Shown here one piece after another: positions 33,036 to 40,654 of a stretch of DNA of 64,000 nucleotides (positions are counted from its first letter, which is position 1; each line of letters opens with the position of its first letter). Made by a program: the position numbers and the translations under genes. The stretch spans positions 2,896,694-2,960,693 of the forward strand of contig NZ_KB913013.1 in the NCBI RefSeq assembly GCF_000383955.1. Reading direction: 5' to 3'. The notes under the pieces are model-generated. The model saw only the letters and a list, made by a program, of their open reading frames with translations. It did no database searches and was not told the DNA's origin. The stretch is from Rudanella lutea DSM 19387. Its GTDB lineage: Bacteria; Bacteroidota; Bacteroidia; Cytophagales; Spirosomataceae.

Positions 33036-33042
33036 CGAGCTC

Positions 33043-33894
33043 TTAAAACACCACTGTGCGGTTGTTGTGAATAAACACCCGGTCGTTGAAAACCAGTTTG
33101 AGGGCTTTGGATAAAACGAGTTTCTCCACATCGCGGCCCATAGTGGCCATATCGGTAGCCGTATGCCGATGATCTACCTCTTTCACATCCTGCGTGATAA
33201 TGGGTCCTTCGTCGAGGTCATTGTTGACAAAGTGAGCCGTGGCCCCAATAATTTTTACGCCCCGCTCATAGGCCTGCCGGTACGGGCTTGCGCCCACAAA
33301 AGCAGGCAAAAACGAGTGGTGAATGTTGATAATCCGGTTGGGATAATGCCGCACAAACTCGGGCGTGAGCACACGCATGTACTTGGCCAGTACCAGATAC
33401 TCGGGCTCGTAAATAGCCAGCGTACGTAGAATAGCCTCTTCGTGTTCTTCGCGGGTTTTGTGGTCGTGCGAGATATAGTGAAACGGAATGCCGAACTTAC
33501 TCACCAGCGGTTGCAGGTGGTTGTAGTTGCTTACAACGGCCAAAATATCGGCATCAAGCTCATCAAAGGCGTACCGGATAAGTAGTTCGCCGAGGCAATG
33601 GTGTTCTTTAGTAACCAACAACACCACATTTTTCTTTTTGCGGGGGTTGAGCCGAAGCGTAATGGCGGGGTCGAGGCCTTCGCTCAACTGGGCCAACAGA
33701 GCCGGGCCGTCGAGCTGGTCTTGCACGTTGCTGCTTTCAAACTCGGTTCGCATAAAAAACTGCCCGTCGGGGCTAACATATTCATCGTTCCGAATAATAT
33801 TGAGACCTTGTCTGAATAAGATGTTCGTAACGTGGTAAATTAGCCCTCTCTGGTCGGGGCCGTCCATGAGAAGAATATGTCGGGAGTTGGTCAT
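33043..33894 (-). CDS. purU: Formyltetrahydrofolate deformylase
   Basis: The 283-residue length is standard. An N-terminal ACT-like domain (ILLMDGPDQRGLIYHVTNIL) precedes the formyl-transferase fold. Active-site blocks are present: INIHHSFLPAFVGASPYRQA (Asn and His) and NNDLDEGPIITQDVKEVDHR (Asp). PurU hydrolyses 10-formyl-tetrahydrofolate to formate and tetrahydrofolate, balancing one-carbon pools and supplying formate. No purine gene is next to it. It is divergent from the glycogen synthase gene. Confidence 0.96.
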   Translation of the reverse strand: MTNSRHILLMDGPDQRGLIYHVTNILFRQGLNIIRNDEYVSPDGQFFMRTEFESSNVQDQLDGPALLAQLSEGLDPAITLRLNPRKKKNVVLLVTKEHHCLGELLIRYAFDELDADILAVVSNYNHLQPLVSKFGIPFHYISHDHKTREEHEEAILRTLAIYEPEYLVLAKYMRVLTPEFVRHYPNRIINIHHSFLPAFVGASPYRQAYERGVKIIGATAHFVNNDLDEGPIITQDVKEVDHRHTATDMATMGRDVEKLVLSKALKLVFNDRVFIHNNRTVVF

Positions 33895-34035
33895 GCGAGG
33901 TTGTATAACGCTGGGGGCGCAAAATAAGCAAAATCCAGCACTTCCTCGTTTTTGGCCTACCGGCTATCATTTGTCAGTTGTAGTCTGTAGTTTGGCCAAA
34001 GTTTTCAGCCACCCCCTCTTAATCCATTCGAAGCA

Positions 34036-35847
34036 TTGGAATCCGTATTTTCAACGACAAAGCGTAAGCTGCTTATCGAAATTGCCTGGGAGGTATGCAA
34101 CCAGGTTGGCGGCATTTACACGGTCATCCGATCGAAAGTCCCGGCAATGGTCGAGAAGTGGGACGACAATTACCTGTTGCTGGGCCCTTATTTCCCGGCC
34201 AAGGCAGCCGCCGAATTTGAACCCATCACCGAACCCGACGAAACCGAAATAGGGCAGACTGTACGCAAAATGCGCCAGTTGGGCTACGAAGTCGAATATG
34301 GCTACTGGCTCATTACGGGCCGCCCCCGCGTGGTGCTCTTTAACCTGCAAAGCGTCACGGATCAGCTCGACGCCATCAAGGCGGGCCTTTGGGAGCGCCA
34401 TAAACTCCCTACCCTCGGTGTGGAGGATCTGGTCAATCAGACCATTGCCTTTGGCGAAATGGTGCGCGTGTTTCTGACACTGCTGGCCGAGGGGCACGCC
34501 AAACGGGTTGATTTCTGCGCCCATTTTCACGAATGGATGGCAAGCACCGGCCTGCCCGACCTCCGGCACGACAATGTGAAGGTGGCCACCGTGTTTACCA
34601 CCCATGCCACTATGCTGGGGCGGTATCTGGCCCAAAACGTAGAGGGATTCTACGGGAAGCTGCCTTTCTTCGACTGGCTCAAAGAGGCCCGGCACTACGG
34701 TATCGAGGCTCAGGCAACCATCGAACGACTGGCGGCTATCAACAGCCACACGTTTACCACCGTCAGCGACGTAACCGCCCGTGAGTGCGAGGTTTTTCTG
34801 GGTCGTAACCCCGATCTGGTCCTTCCCAACGGCCTCAACATCACCCGGTTTGCGGCCACGCACGAGTTTCAGAACCTGCACGTGAAGTACAAGGAGAACA
34901 TCCACGAATTTGTGATGGGCCATTTCTTCCATAACTATTCGTTTGATCTTGAAAAAACGCTGTACTTCTTCACCTCGGGTCGGTTTGAGTTTTCGAACAA
35001 AGGCTATGACCTGACGCTCGAAGCCCTCGCCCGGCTCAACTGGCGGATGCGCGAAGCCAACATGGACACCACCGTGGTGATGTTTATGGTGACGAAACAG
35101 CCCTACCGGTCCATCAACCCCGAAGTGCTGCACTCGCGCGCCCTGCTCGACGAGATCCGCGACACCTGCGAAAACATCGAAACGCAGGTGGGCGAGCGGC
35201 TCTTCCACGCAGCCGCATCGTCGTCGCAGAATACCCTGCCCGACCTCAACAGTTTTGTAGACGATTACTGGCGGCTCCGGCTCCGGCGCACCGTACAAAG
35301 CTGGAAAACGAAGCAACTGCCTCCGTTTGTGACGCACGATCTGGTGCAGGAAGACGATATGACGCGGTTTATCCGGCAGTCGAACCTGGTGAACAATGAG
35401 TACGACCGGGTGAAAATCGTGTACCACCCCGACTTTATTGCCTCAACCAACCCGCTCTTCAAACTCGATTACAGCCAGTTTGTGCGGGGGTGCCACCTCG
35501 GTGTTTTCCCGAGCTACTACGAGCCTTGGGGCTACACACCACTGGAATGCGTAGTGCGTGGAATTCCGACCGTAACGAGCGATCAGTCGGGCTTCGGCGA
35601 CTTTATCATGCAGATCATGCGCGACTACGAAAACCGGGGCATCTACGTGGTCGACCGGCGGAGTCAGAATTTCAATCAGGCTGCCGACCAACTCGCCAAC
35701 ATCCTTTGGCGCTTTGTCCGGATGAGTCAGCGCGACCGGATTCAGCAGCGCAACCGGGTCGAAAGCATCGCCGAAGTGTTCGACTGGACCAACCTCCGCT
35801 CGTACTACGACACGGCCCACGACCTGGCCCTGAAACGCCGAAAGTAG
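34036..35847 (+). CDS. Glycogen synthase, GT3 family
   Basis: The 603 residues resemble the eukaryotic-type (GYS) glycogen synthases rather than bacterial GlgA. N-terminal EIAWEVCNQVGGIYTVIRSK holds the donor-binding Gly-Gly-Ile-Tyr segment. AHFHEWMASTGLP, TTHATMLGRYLA and SGRFEFSNKGYDLTLEALAR follow, and the acceptor/catalytic block near the C-terminus is PSYYEPWGYTPLECVVRGIP. GT3 enzymes use UDP- or GDP-glucose to extend alpha-1,4-glucan; the donor here is unknown. The start is TTG 34036; no in-frame ATG precedes the conserved N-terminus. GT3 is the common synthase type in Bacteroidota. No glgB or glgP gene is adjacent. Confidence 0.93.
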   Translation: MESVFSTTKRKLLIEIAWEVCNQVGGIYTVIRSKVPAMVEKWDDNYLLLGPYFPAKAAAEFEPITEPDETEIGQTVRKMRQLGYEVEYGYWLITGRPRVVLFNLQSVTDQLDAIKAGLWERHKLPTLGVEDLVNQTIAFGEMVRVFLTLLAEGHAKRVDFCAHFHEWMASTGLPDLRHDNVKVATVFTTHATMLGRYLAQNVEGFYGKLPFFDWLKEARHYGIEAQATIERLAAINSHTFTTVSDVTARECEVFLGRNPDLVLPNGLNITRFAATHEFQNLHVKYKENIHEFVMGHFFHNYSFDLEKTLYFFTSGRFEFSNKGYDLTLEALARLNWRMREANMDTTVVMFMVTKQPYRSINPEVLHSRALLDEIRDTCENIETQVGERLFHAAASSSQNTLPDLNSFVDDYWRLRLRRTVQSWKTKQLPPFVTHDLVQEDDMTRFIRQSNLVNNEYDRVKIVYHPDFIASTNPLFKLDYSQFVRGCHLGVFPSYYEPWGYTPLECVVRGIPTVTSDQSGFGDFIMQIMRDYENRGIYVVDRRSQNFNQAADQLANILWRFVRMSQRDRIQQRNRVESIAEVFDWTNLRSYYDTAHDLALKRRK

Positions 35848-35997
35848 AGACGCAACCCCTTGCGTCTCAGTTCAGCAATCCCTGGCGTCTCCGCAGTTAT
35901 CTGCCAGATGCCAGGGATTTCCACAACAGCGGACCTGTTTCATCGACATTACTAAGAACCATCCGGCAACGAGACTCACCCGATTGCGTCTCTACCC
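35847..35997. repeat. Cluster of inverted repeats between glycogen synthase and NFACT genes
   Basis: GAGACGCAA-CCCC-TTGCGTCTC (35847-35868) begins on the last base of the stop codon. AATCCCTGGC pairs with GCCAGGGATT farther on (within about 35877-35922). A second GAGAC...TTGCGTCTCTACCC pair ends at 35997, three bases before the NFACT start. The whole 153-base gap is thus made of nested inverted repeats using the word found at 30424-30445. Confidence 0.75.
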
Positions 35998-36000
35998 AAC

Positions 36001-37671
36001 GTGCATACAAATTATTACTTCCTTCGCCAGCTGGCTCCCGTACTGGAGGGGCACATTCAGGGGCTGCGCCTGATGGAGTGTTTCAGTCAGGACCGCGACG
36101 AGCTGGTGCTGGTGTTTGCGCAGGCCAAAGGCAAGGCAAACTACTACCGTCCGTTTTACATCAAGACCAGCCTCCGACCCGATTTTTCGGGATTGCTTTT
36201 CCCCGATGTGGTACAACGGGCCCGTACCAACAGCATCGACCTGTTTGGGCAGGTAATCGGCATCTCACCCGACGACGAGGAAGCCCTCGAACAGGGCGCG
36301 CCCCCTGGGCGGTTGGTGATGGGCGTGCGCACGTTCCTGAACGAACGGTGCCTGGGTATCACGCTCGACGACGGGTACACCCTGCTTTTCAAGTTTTTTG
36401 GTAACCGGCCCAATCTGCTCGCGTTTCAGGGCAACGAGGTCGTTGAGTTGTTCAATCAGAAACTGGCCTCTGACCAAACCCTTCGGCTCGACACCCTCGA
36501 CCGGCCCCTCGATCAGTCATACGAAGCCTTTGAGCGGGCCGGCTTCGACCATCGGAAGCTGTTCCCCACATTCGGGAAGGAAGTAAATGCTTATCTCAAC
36601 CAAAATCAGGAACTTACCTCCTCCCCTTCCGACGACGATGGAGCAAGGGCGGTCCGGCGGTCTGGTGAGGCAAAATGGGCCGAGATTCAGTCGGTGCTGG
36701 CTTTGCTCGACAATCCTACCTACTACCTGACCACATTTGAGCACCGGCCGACACTGGCGCTGGTGCCGCTGGGCGAGATTCGGCAAACGTTCGATAACCC
36801 TATCGAAGCCAGCAATCGGTTCTACACCAATTTTGCCGGACTCAACTATTTTGAGCGCGAAAAAGGGGAAGTGCTGCGCCTGCTCGACAAGCGTCTGAAA
36901 CGGGCCGAAGCCCAGATCGACGCGAACCTCGAACGCCAGATTGGCCGCGAAGAGGGGGCAACCCACGAAGAAATTGCCCATATTCTGATGGCCAACCTCC
37001 ACGCCATTCCAGAACCGCCGGGACAACGCTCGCCCGAGCGGGTAGAGCTATACGACTTTTACCGTGACCGACCCATTCTGATCAAACTCAAAACCGACCT
37101 GAGCCCCCAGAAGAATGCGGAAGGCTACTATCGAAAGGCGAAAAACGAAAAGATTGAGCTTGACCATATTCAGCAACAGATCGACCTGCGCGAAGCCGAG
37201 ATCAGGACAATCCGACAACATCAATCGGCCTTGGCGGAGGTGGATAGCCTGAAAGCCCTCCGCAAGTACGTGAAGCAGCACGGCCTCCTGACCGACGGCG
37301 GCCCGGCAGCCGGACCCGCTGAGTTGTTCAAGCAGATCCAACACGAAGGGTACACGATTCTGATTGGCCGCAACGCCAAAAACAACGATCTGCTCACCCA
37401 GCGTTACGCGTTCAAAGAAGACCTGTGGCTCCACGCCCGCGACGTGTCGGGTTCGCACGTGGTAGTGAAATATCAGGCTGGCAAACGATTTCCGAAAACC
37501 GTGATTGAGCGGGCCGCCGAGCTCGCGGCCTGGTACTCCAAACGCCGTACCGACAGTCTGTGCCCAGTTATCTACACGCCCAAGAAATTCGTTCGCAAGC
37601 CCAAAGGTCTGGCCGAAGGGCAGGTTGTGGTCGATAAGGAAGAAGTGGTGATGGTAGTACCGAGGGGGTAA
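36001..37671 (+). CDS. NFACT-family protein (RqcH-like, Rqc2 homolog)
   Basis: The 556 residues begin at GTG 36001. The N-terminal NFACT-N domain (NYYFLRQLAPVLEGHIQGLR, YRPFYIKTSLRPDFSGLLF) is followed by helical coiled-coil segments (about 285-430, Arg/Glu-rich). The C-terminal NFACT-R/DUF814 domain follows (YTILIGRNAKNNDLLTQRYA, DLWLHARDVSGSHVVVKY, PVIYTPKKFVRKPKG). In Bacillus and yeast these proteins bind stalled 50S/60S subunits and recruit Ala-tRNA for tailing of the stuck peptide. The same role is likely here but untested. The older label fibronectin-binding protein is misleading. Confidence 0.9.
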   Translation: MHTNYYFLRQLAPVLEGHIQGLRLMECFSQDRDELVLVFAQAKGKANYYRPFYIKTSLRPDFSGLLFPDVVQRARTNSIDLFGQVIGISPDDEEALEQGAPPGRLVMGVRTFLNERCLGITLDDGYTLLFKFFGNRPNLLAFQGNEVVELFNQKLASDQTLRLDTLDRPLDQSYEAFERAGFDHRKLFPTFGKEVNAYLNQNQELTSSPSDDDGARAVRRSGEAKWAEIQSVLALLDNPTYYLTTFEHRPTLALVPLGEIRQTFDNPIEASNRFYTNFAGLNYFEREKGEVLRLLDKRLKRAEAQIDANLERQIGREEGATHEEIAHILMANLHAIPEPPGQRSPERVELYDFYRDRPILIKLKTDLSPQKNAEGYYRKAKNEKIELDHIQQQIDLREAEIRTIRQHQSALAEVDSLKALRKYVKQHGLLTDGGPAAGPAELFKQIQHEGYTILIGRNAKNNDLLTQRYAFKEDLWLHARDVSGSHVVVKYQAGKRFPKTVIERAAELAAWYSKRRTDSLCPVIYTPKKFVRKPKGLAEGQVVVDKEEVVMVVPRG

Positions 37672-37792
37672 CGGTCGGGGTTCGTCGTGAAAGGAGCAAA
37701 CCCTCTAACCAAATTCCGTCCCCAACAAAGCAGCCATTTTTTGTATTATTACAGCAGTTATTTGTACCCATTACGAAACACGTCTGCTGGCT

Positions 37793-38638
37793 ATGAAAAC
37801 ACTACTCTTGTCGATTGGGCTGCTCGGGGCTTTGCACCTTACAGGGCTCGCTCAGAAAGTGCCGCCTGCCCCGGTTGGGGTGCAGCTATACAGTTTCCGG
37901 AATCAATTTGCCAAAGACGTCCCCGGTACGATGGCCAAAGTCCGGGAGATGGGCTTTCGGGAGGTGGAACTGGCCGGTACGTACGGGCTATCGAACACCG
38001 AATTCAAAAAACTGCTGGATCAGAACGGACTGAAAGCGATCAGTACCGGAGCCGCCTTCGAACGGCTCGAAACCGACGTCCCCGGCATTATCCGGGAGGC
38101 AAAAGAATTTGGTGCCCGGTACGTCTCGTGCGCCTGGATTCCGCATCCCGGCGACTCGTTTACCCAATTCGACGCCGACCGGGCTGTGGAAGTATTTAAC
38201 ACGGCGGGTAAACTGCTGGCCCAAAATGGCCTTTCGTTTTGCTACCATATTCACGGGTACGAGTTCCAGAAACGGCCCGACGGCAGCACCTATTTCGATT
38301 ATCTCGCCAAAAACCTCGACCCCAAATACGTCAATTTCGAACTCGATGTGTTTTGGGCCAAAATGCCCGGCGAAGACCCGGTAGCCCTGCTACAGAAATA
38401 CCCCAAACGGTTTTTGCTGTCGCACCTGAAAGACCGGAAACCCGGTACCCCCGGCGCTCAGAACGGCCGGGCCGATGTGGAAACCAACGTAACGCTGGGG
38501 CAGGGCGATATTGGCATTGCCGAATTTATGAAAGCCGCCCGCAAAGCTGGTGTCCGCCATCATTTTATCGAAGACGAATCGTCGCGGTCGATGGAGCAGG
38601 TACCGCAGAGTATCGCTTTTTTGCGAGCGAATAAATAA
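37793..38638 (+). CDS. Sugar phosphate isomerase/epimerase-like TIM-barrel protein, exported
   Basis: The 281 residues start with a signal peptide (MKTLLLSIGLLGALHLTGLA, cleavage after AQ likely) and continue as an AP-endonuclease-2/xylose-isomerase-like barrel. Metal-ligand segments include REVELAGTYGLS, LSFCYHIHGYEF, VNFELDVFWAK, FLLSHLKDR and a late HHFIEDESS. Family members isomerise or epimerise sugars or inositols. Exported versions are frequent in Cytophagales and their substrates are mostly unknown. A stand-alone gene, it converges with the small gene 38722-38970 across a 7-base-period repeat. Confidence 0.88.
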   Translation: MKTLLLSIGLLGALHLTGLAQKVPPAPVGVQLYSFRNQFAKDVPGTMAKVREMGFREVELAGTYGLSNTEFKKLLDQNGLKAISTGAAFERLETDVPGIIREAKEFGARYVSCAWIPHPGDSFTQFDADRAVEVFNTAGKLLAQNGLSFCYHIHGYEFQKRPDGSTYFDYLAKNLDPKYVNFELDVFWAKMPGEDPVALLQKYPKRFLLSHLKDRKPGTPGAQNGRADVETNVTLGQGDIGIAEFMKAARKAGVRHHFIEDESSRSMEQVPQSIAFLRANK

Positions 38639-38721
38639 GGGAAGGAGGAAGGGAGAAGGGAACGCAAGCGTGTCGTTGCCCCTTTTTCCCTTCTCCTTTC
38701 CTCCTTTTTCCCCTTCCTCTT
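38639..38721. repeat. 7-base-period purine/pyrimidine inverted repeat at a convergent junction
   Basis: AAGG recurs at 38642, 38649 and 38656. The arm 38641-38661 pairs with 38687-38707 at 19 of 21 positions over a 25-base loop. It fills the gap between the TIM-barrel gene stop and the stop of the convergent small gene, and resembles 9996-10070 and 51625-51720. Terminator function for both genes is likely. Confidence 0.85.
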
Positions 38722-38970
38722 TTATTGCACCGATTGCATGACCTGAGCGAAGTAAAAAACCCGGCCGCTACCGATATCCTCAATCGACCAGCCTTCACGC
38801 CGGGCTACCTCAAACAGTCGCTTCGAGACTTCGGATAGGTAGACATTGTAGCCGCGCCGACGAAGAGCATTTTTTACCAGTACCGCCGTTGTACATCCCT
38901 GAGCCAGGATAAGCGTTGTGGCCGTCATACGCACGGCCTGCCGTGTGAGTTTTTGCTGGGTAATATTCAC
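38722..38970 (-). CDS. Small protein of unknown function with shared upstream element
   Basis: GTG 38970 gives 82 residues; a TTG at 38994 would place the start inside the promoter-like box. The sequence is basic (KNALRRRGYNVYLSEVSKRL, then FEVARREGWSIEDIGSGRVF) with no signal peptide. It is not similar to the two paralogs at 11306 and 29887, yet copy 3 of their shared dyad/TTTG element lies 22 bases before its start. The Arg-rich helical middle suggests nucleic-acid binding; that is a guess. Confidence 0.6.
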   Translation of the reverse strand: MNITQQKLTRQAVRMTATTLILAQGCTTAVLVKNALRRRGYNVYLSEVSKRLFEVARREGWSIEDIGSGRVFYFAQVMQSVQ

Positions 38971-38991
38971 TGTTTCTGTTCGATTTATGAA

Positions 38992-39026
38992 CAAAGAAAG
39001 CTCCCCCAGACCGTAACCTTTTTACG
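38992..39026 (-). promoter_or_regulatory. Shared dyad plus TTTG element, copy 3
   Basis: On the gene strand: CGTAA-N5-TTACG (39026-39012, perfect arms), a 12-base spacer with a five-G run, then TTTCTTTG (38999-38992), 21 bases before GTG 38970. An A-tract lies at 39047-39055. This copy matches copy 2 almost base for base across the dyad and spacer. Confidence 0.72.
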
Positions 39027-39081
39027 TACTCCCTCCCGGCGAAAACTTTTTTTTTCAATTCGTCCAGACGCTTATGCTCCC

Positions 39082-40569
39082 CTACTCCTCCTCGGCTGGC
39101 GCCCGATTGTCGGGCGCCTTTCCGGTCAGTTCGGCGAGTAATTCGTGCACATTGACCGTGGCAAAACTGCTGGCATAGTCCGACATGGCGTACGGGATAA
39201 TCAGATCATCGCCGTTGATGAGCCCTCCGCAACTATACACCACGTTGGGCACGTAGCCTTCACGCTCATTTTCGTCGGGGCTCAGAATAGGCTCCGTAGT
39301 GCGGCCAAGCACCCGGCAGGGGTCGTTCAGGTCGAGCAGAAACGCGCCAATCGCGTACTTACGCATGGGTCCAACGCCATGACTCAGCACCAGCCACCCC
39401 GCTTCGGTCTCAATCGGCGACCCGCAATTGCCCAATTGCACATACTCCCACGGATACGTTGGTTTCAGCAGCAGCTCTTTGGTTTGCCAGAAATACAGAT
39501 CGTCGGAAAACATGATGTAGATGTTCTCCCCGTCCTGCCGCGAAATCATCACATATTTGCCGTTGATCTTGCGCGGAAACAGGGCCATCCCCTTATTCGA
39601 CACCTCGGCCCCGTTGAGCGTACTGACCGTAAACGACAGGAAGTCCTTTGTTTCCAACAATTGCGGGAACGTAACCCGGCCGTTGTAGGCCGTGTAGGTA
39701 GCGTAATACGTCACCTCACCGTTGTCATCAACAAAACTGACAAAACGAGCATCCTCAATACCGTTGGTCTCGTTAGGCGACGACGGGAAAATACAGCGCT
39801 CATCGAGTTGCTGATCGTCGTCAAAGTGAAGCTTGTAGTTGGAACGGGCCAACGCCAGAATCGCACTCGAAATGGTTTCGTACTCGGCATTGTAGCGGTA
39901 CTGAGTGGTCAGACGCTTGGTAAAATCTTCCAGGTCATCGAGCGTAAAGTCGTCGCCCATGGCACCCATAATCCGCTCCGAAATACTGTTGACCAGCCGC
40001 AACTCGTACAGTTTCCGCTCAAACTGGGCTTTGTTGAAATGCTGGTTCGGCTCAATTTCGGGCGAGGTCACGTAGCGCGAGGGCTTCCGCAACACAATTT
40101 TACTTTTTTCGTCGATGTACCCCATCCGAAACGAAATCGACGACACGTGCCCCTCACCCGTAGCCCGCAGGCTGATAATGAACCGCTTATAGCCGGGCGG
40201 CACATTGGTCTGATCGGGGTGCCAGATCATGGACGGGTTGAACAATGCGGCCGATTCGAGCGAATACTCCATCGTAAAGTAGGCCCCCAGCAAGAGCTTG
40301 CGCTCGGTGGTGAGGGGCTCATCGGTCAGCAGATTACCTTTTATCTGCTCAAATCGTTTGAGCAGAAACCGCTCCAGCCGATGGTGCCGATTACCAAATT
40401 CACGAATGACCTCTTCCAGTTTGAGGGTCACCTCGTCTTCGGTCAGTGAACTGACACGGGCAACAATCTTCAGCGTCCGATTGCTGCTTCCGAGGTCGAA
40501 CGACCGAAACAAAACGCGGGTGGGATCAGGCCGGAGCACAATTCCGGTACGAGTGGCTTTAACGCTCAT
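39082..40569 (-). CDS. GH130-family glycoside phosphorylase/hydrolase-like protein
   Basis: The 495-residue protein carries the five-bladed propeller of family GH130: SSPNETNGIEDARFVSFVDD, VMISRQDGENIYIMFSDDL, YVQLGNCGSPIETEAGWLVL, VLGRTTEPILSPDENEREGY and VPNVVYSCGGLINGDDLIIP. An N-terminal extension of about 170 residues precedes it (LFRSFDLGSSNRTLKIVARV). Most GH130 enzymes phosphorolyse beta-mannosides, while some hydrolyse them; which applies is not clear here. It follows the GT4 gene on the same strand, separated by a terminator hairpin. The two may form a linked system for mannose-containing glycan. Confidence 0.88.
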   Translation of the reverse strand: MSVKATRTGIVLRPDPTRVLFRSFDLGSSNRTLKIVARVSSLTEDEVTLKLEEVIREFGNRHHRLERFLLKRFEQIKGNLLTDEPLTTERKLLLGAYFTMEYSLESAALFNPSMIWHPDQTNVPPGYKRFIISLRATGEGHVSSISFRMGYIDEKSKIVLRKPSRYVTSPEIEPNQHFNKAQFERKLYELRLVNSISERIMGAMGDDFTLDDLEDFTKRLTTQYRYNAEYETISSAILALARSNYKLHFDDDQQLDERCIFPSSPNETNGIEDARFVSFVDDNGEVTYYATYTAYNGRVTFPQLLETKDFLSFTVSTLNGAEVSNKGMALFPRKINGKYVMISRQDGENIYIMFSDDLYFWQTKELLLKPTYPWEYVQLGNCGSPIETEAGWLVLSHGVGPMRKYAIGAFLLDLNDPCRVLGRTTEPILSPDENEREGYVPNVVYSCGGLINGDDLIIPYAMSDYASSFATVNVHELLAELTGKAPDNRAPAEEE

Positions 40570-40600
40570 AATGTATAGAAACTACTTTGCCCTAAACGCA

Positions 40601-40631
40601 AAAAACAAGACGATATTGACGTCTTGTTTTT
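40601..40631. terminator. Intrinsic terminator between the GT4 and GH130 genes
   Basis: AAAAACAAGACG (40601-40612) pairs perfectly with CGTCTTGTTTTT (40620-40631) over a seven-base loop, with A- and T-runs on both sides. For the minus-strand GT4 gene it lies 23 bases after the stop, so most transcripts should end before GH130. Confidence 0.88.
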
Positions 40632-40654
40632 TTATCTATGGAGTAGCTCAATCG

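Noticed and set aside
34051-35427. Minus-strand ORF of 458 codons
   Set aside because: Fully antisense to the glycogen synthase gene, whose family motifs are unambiguous.
39145-40449. Plus-strand ORF of 434 codons
   Set aside because: Antisense to the GH130 gene; no recognisable domain.
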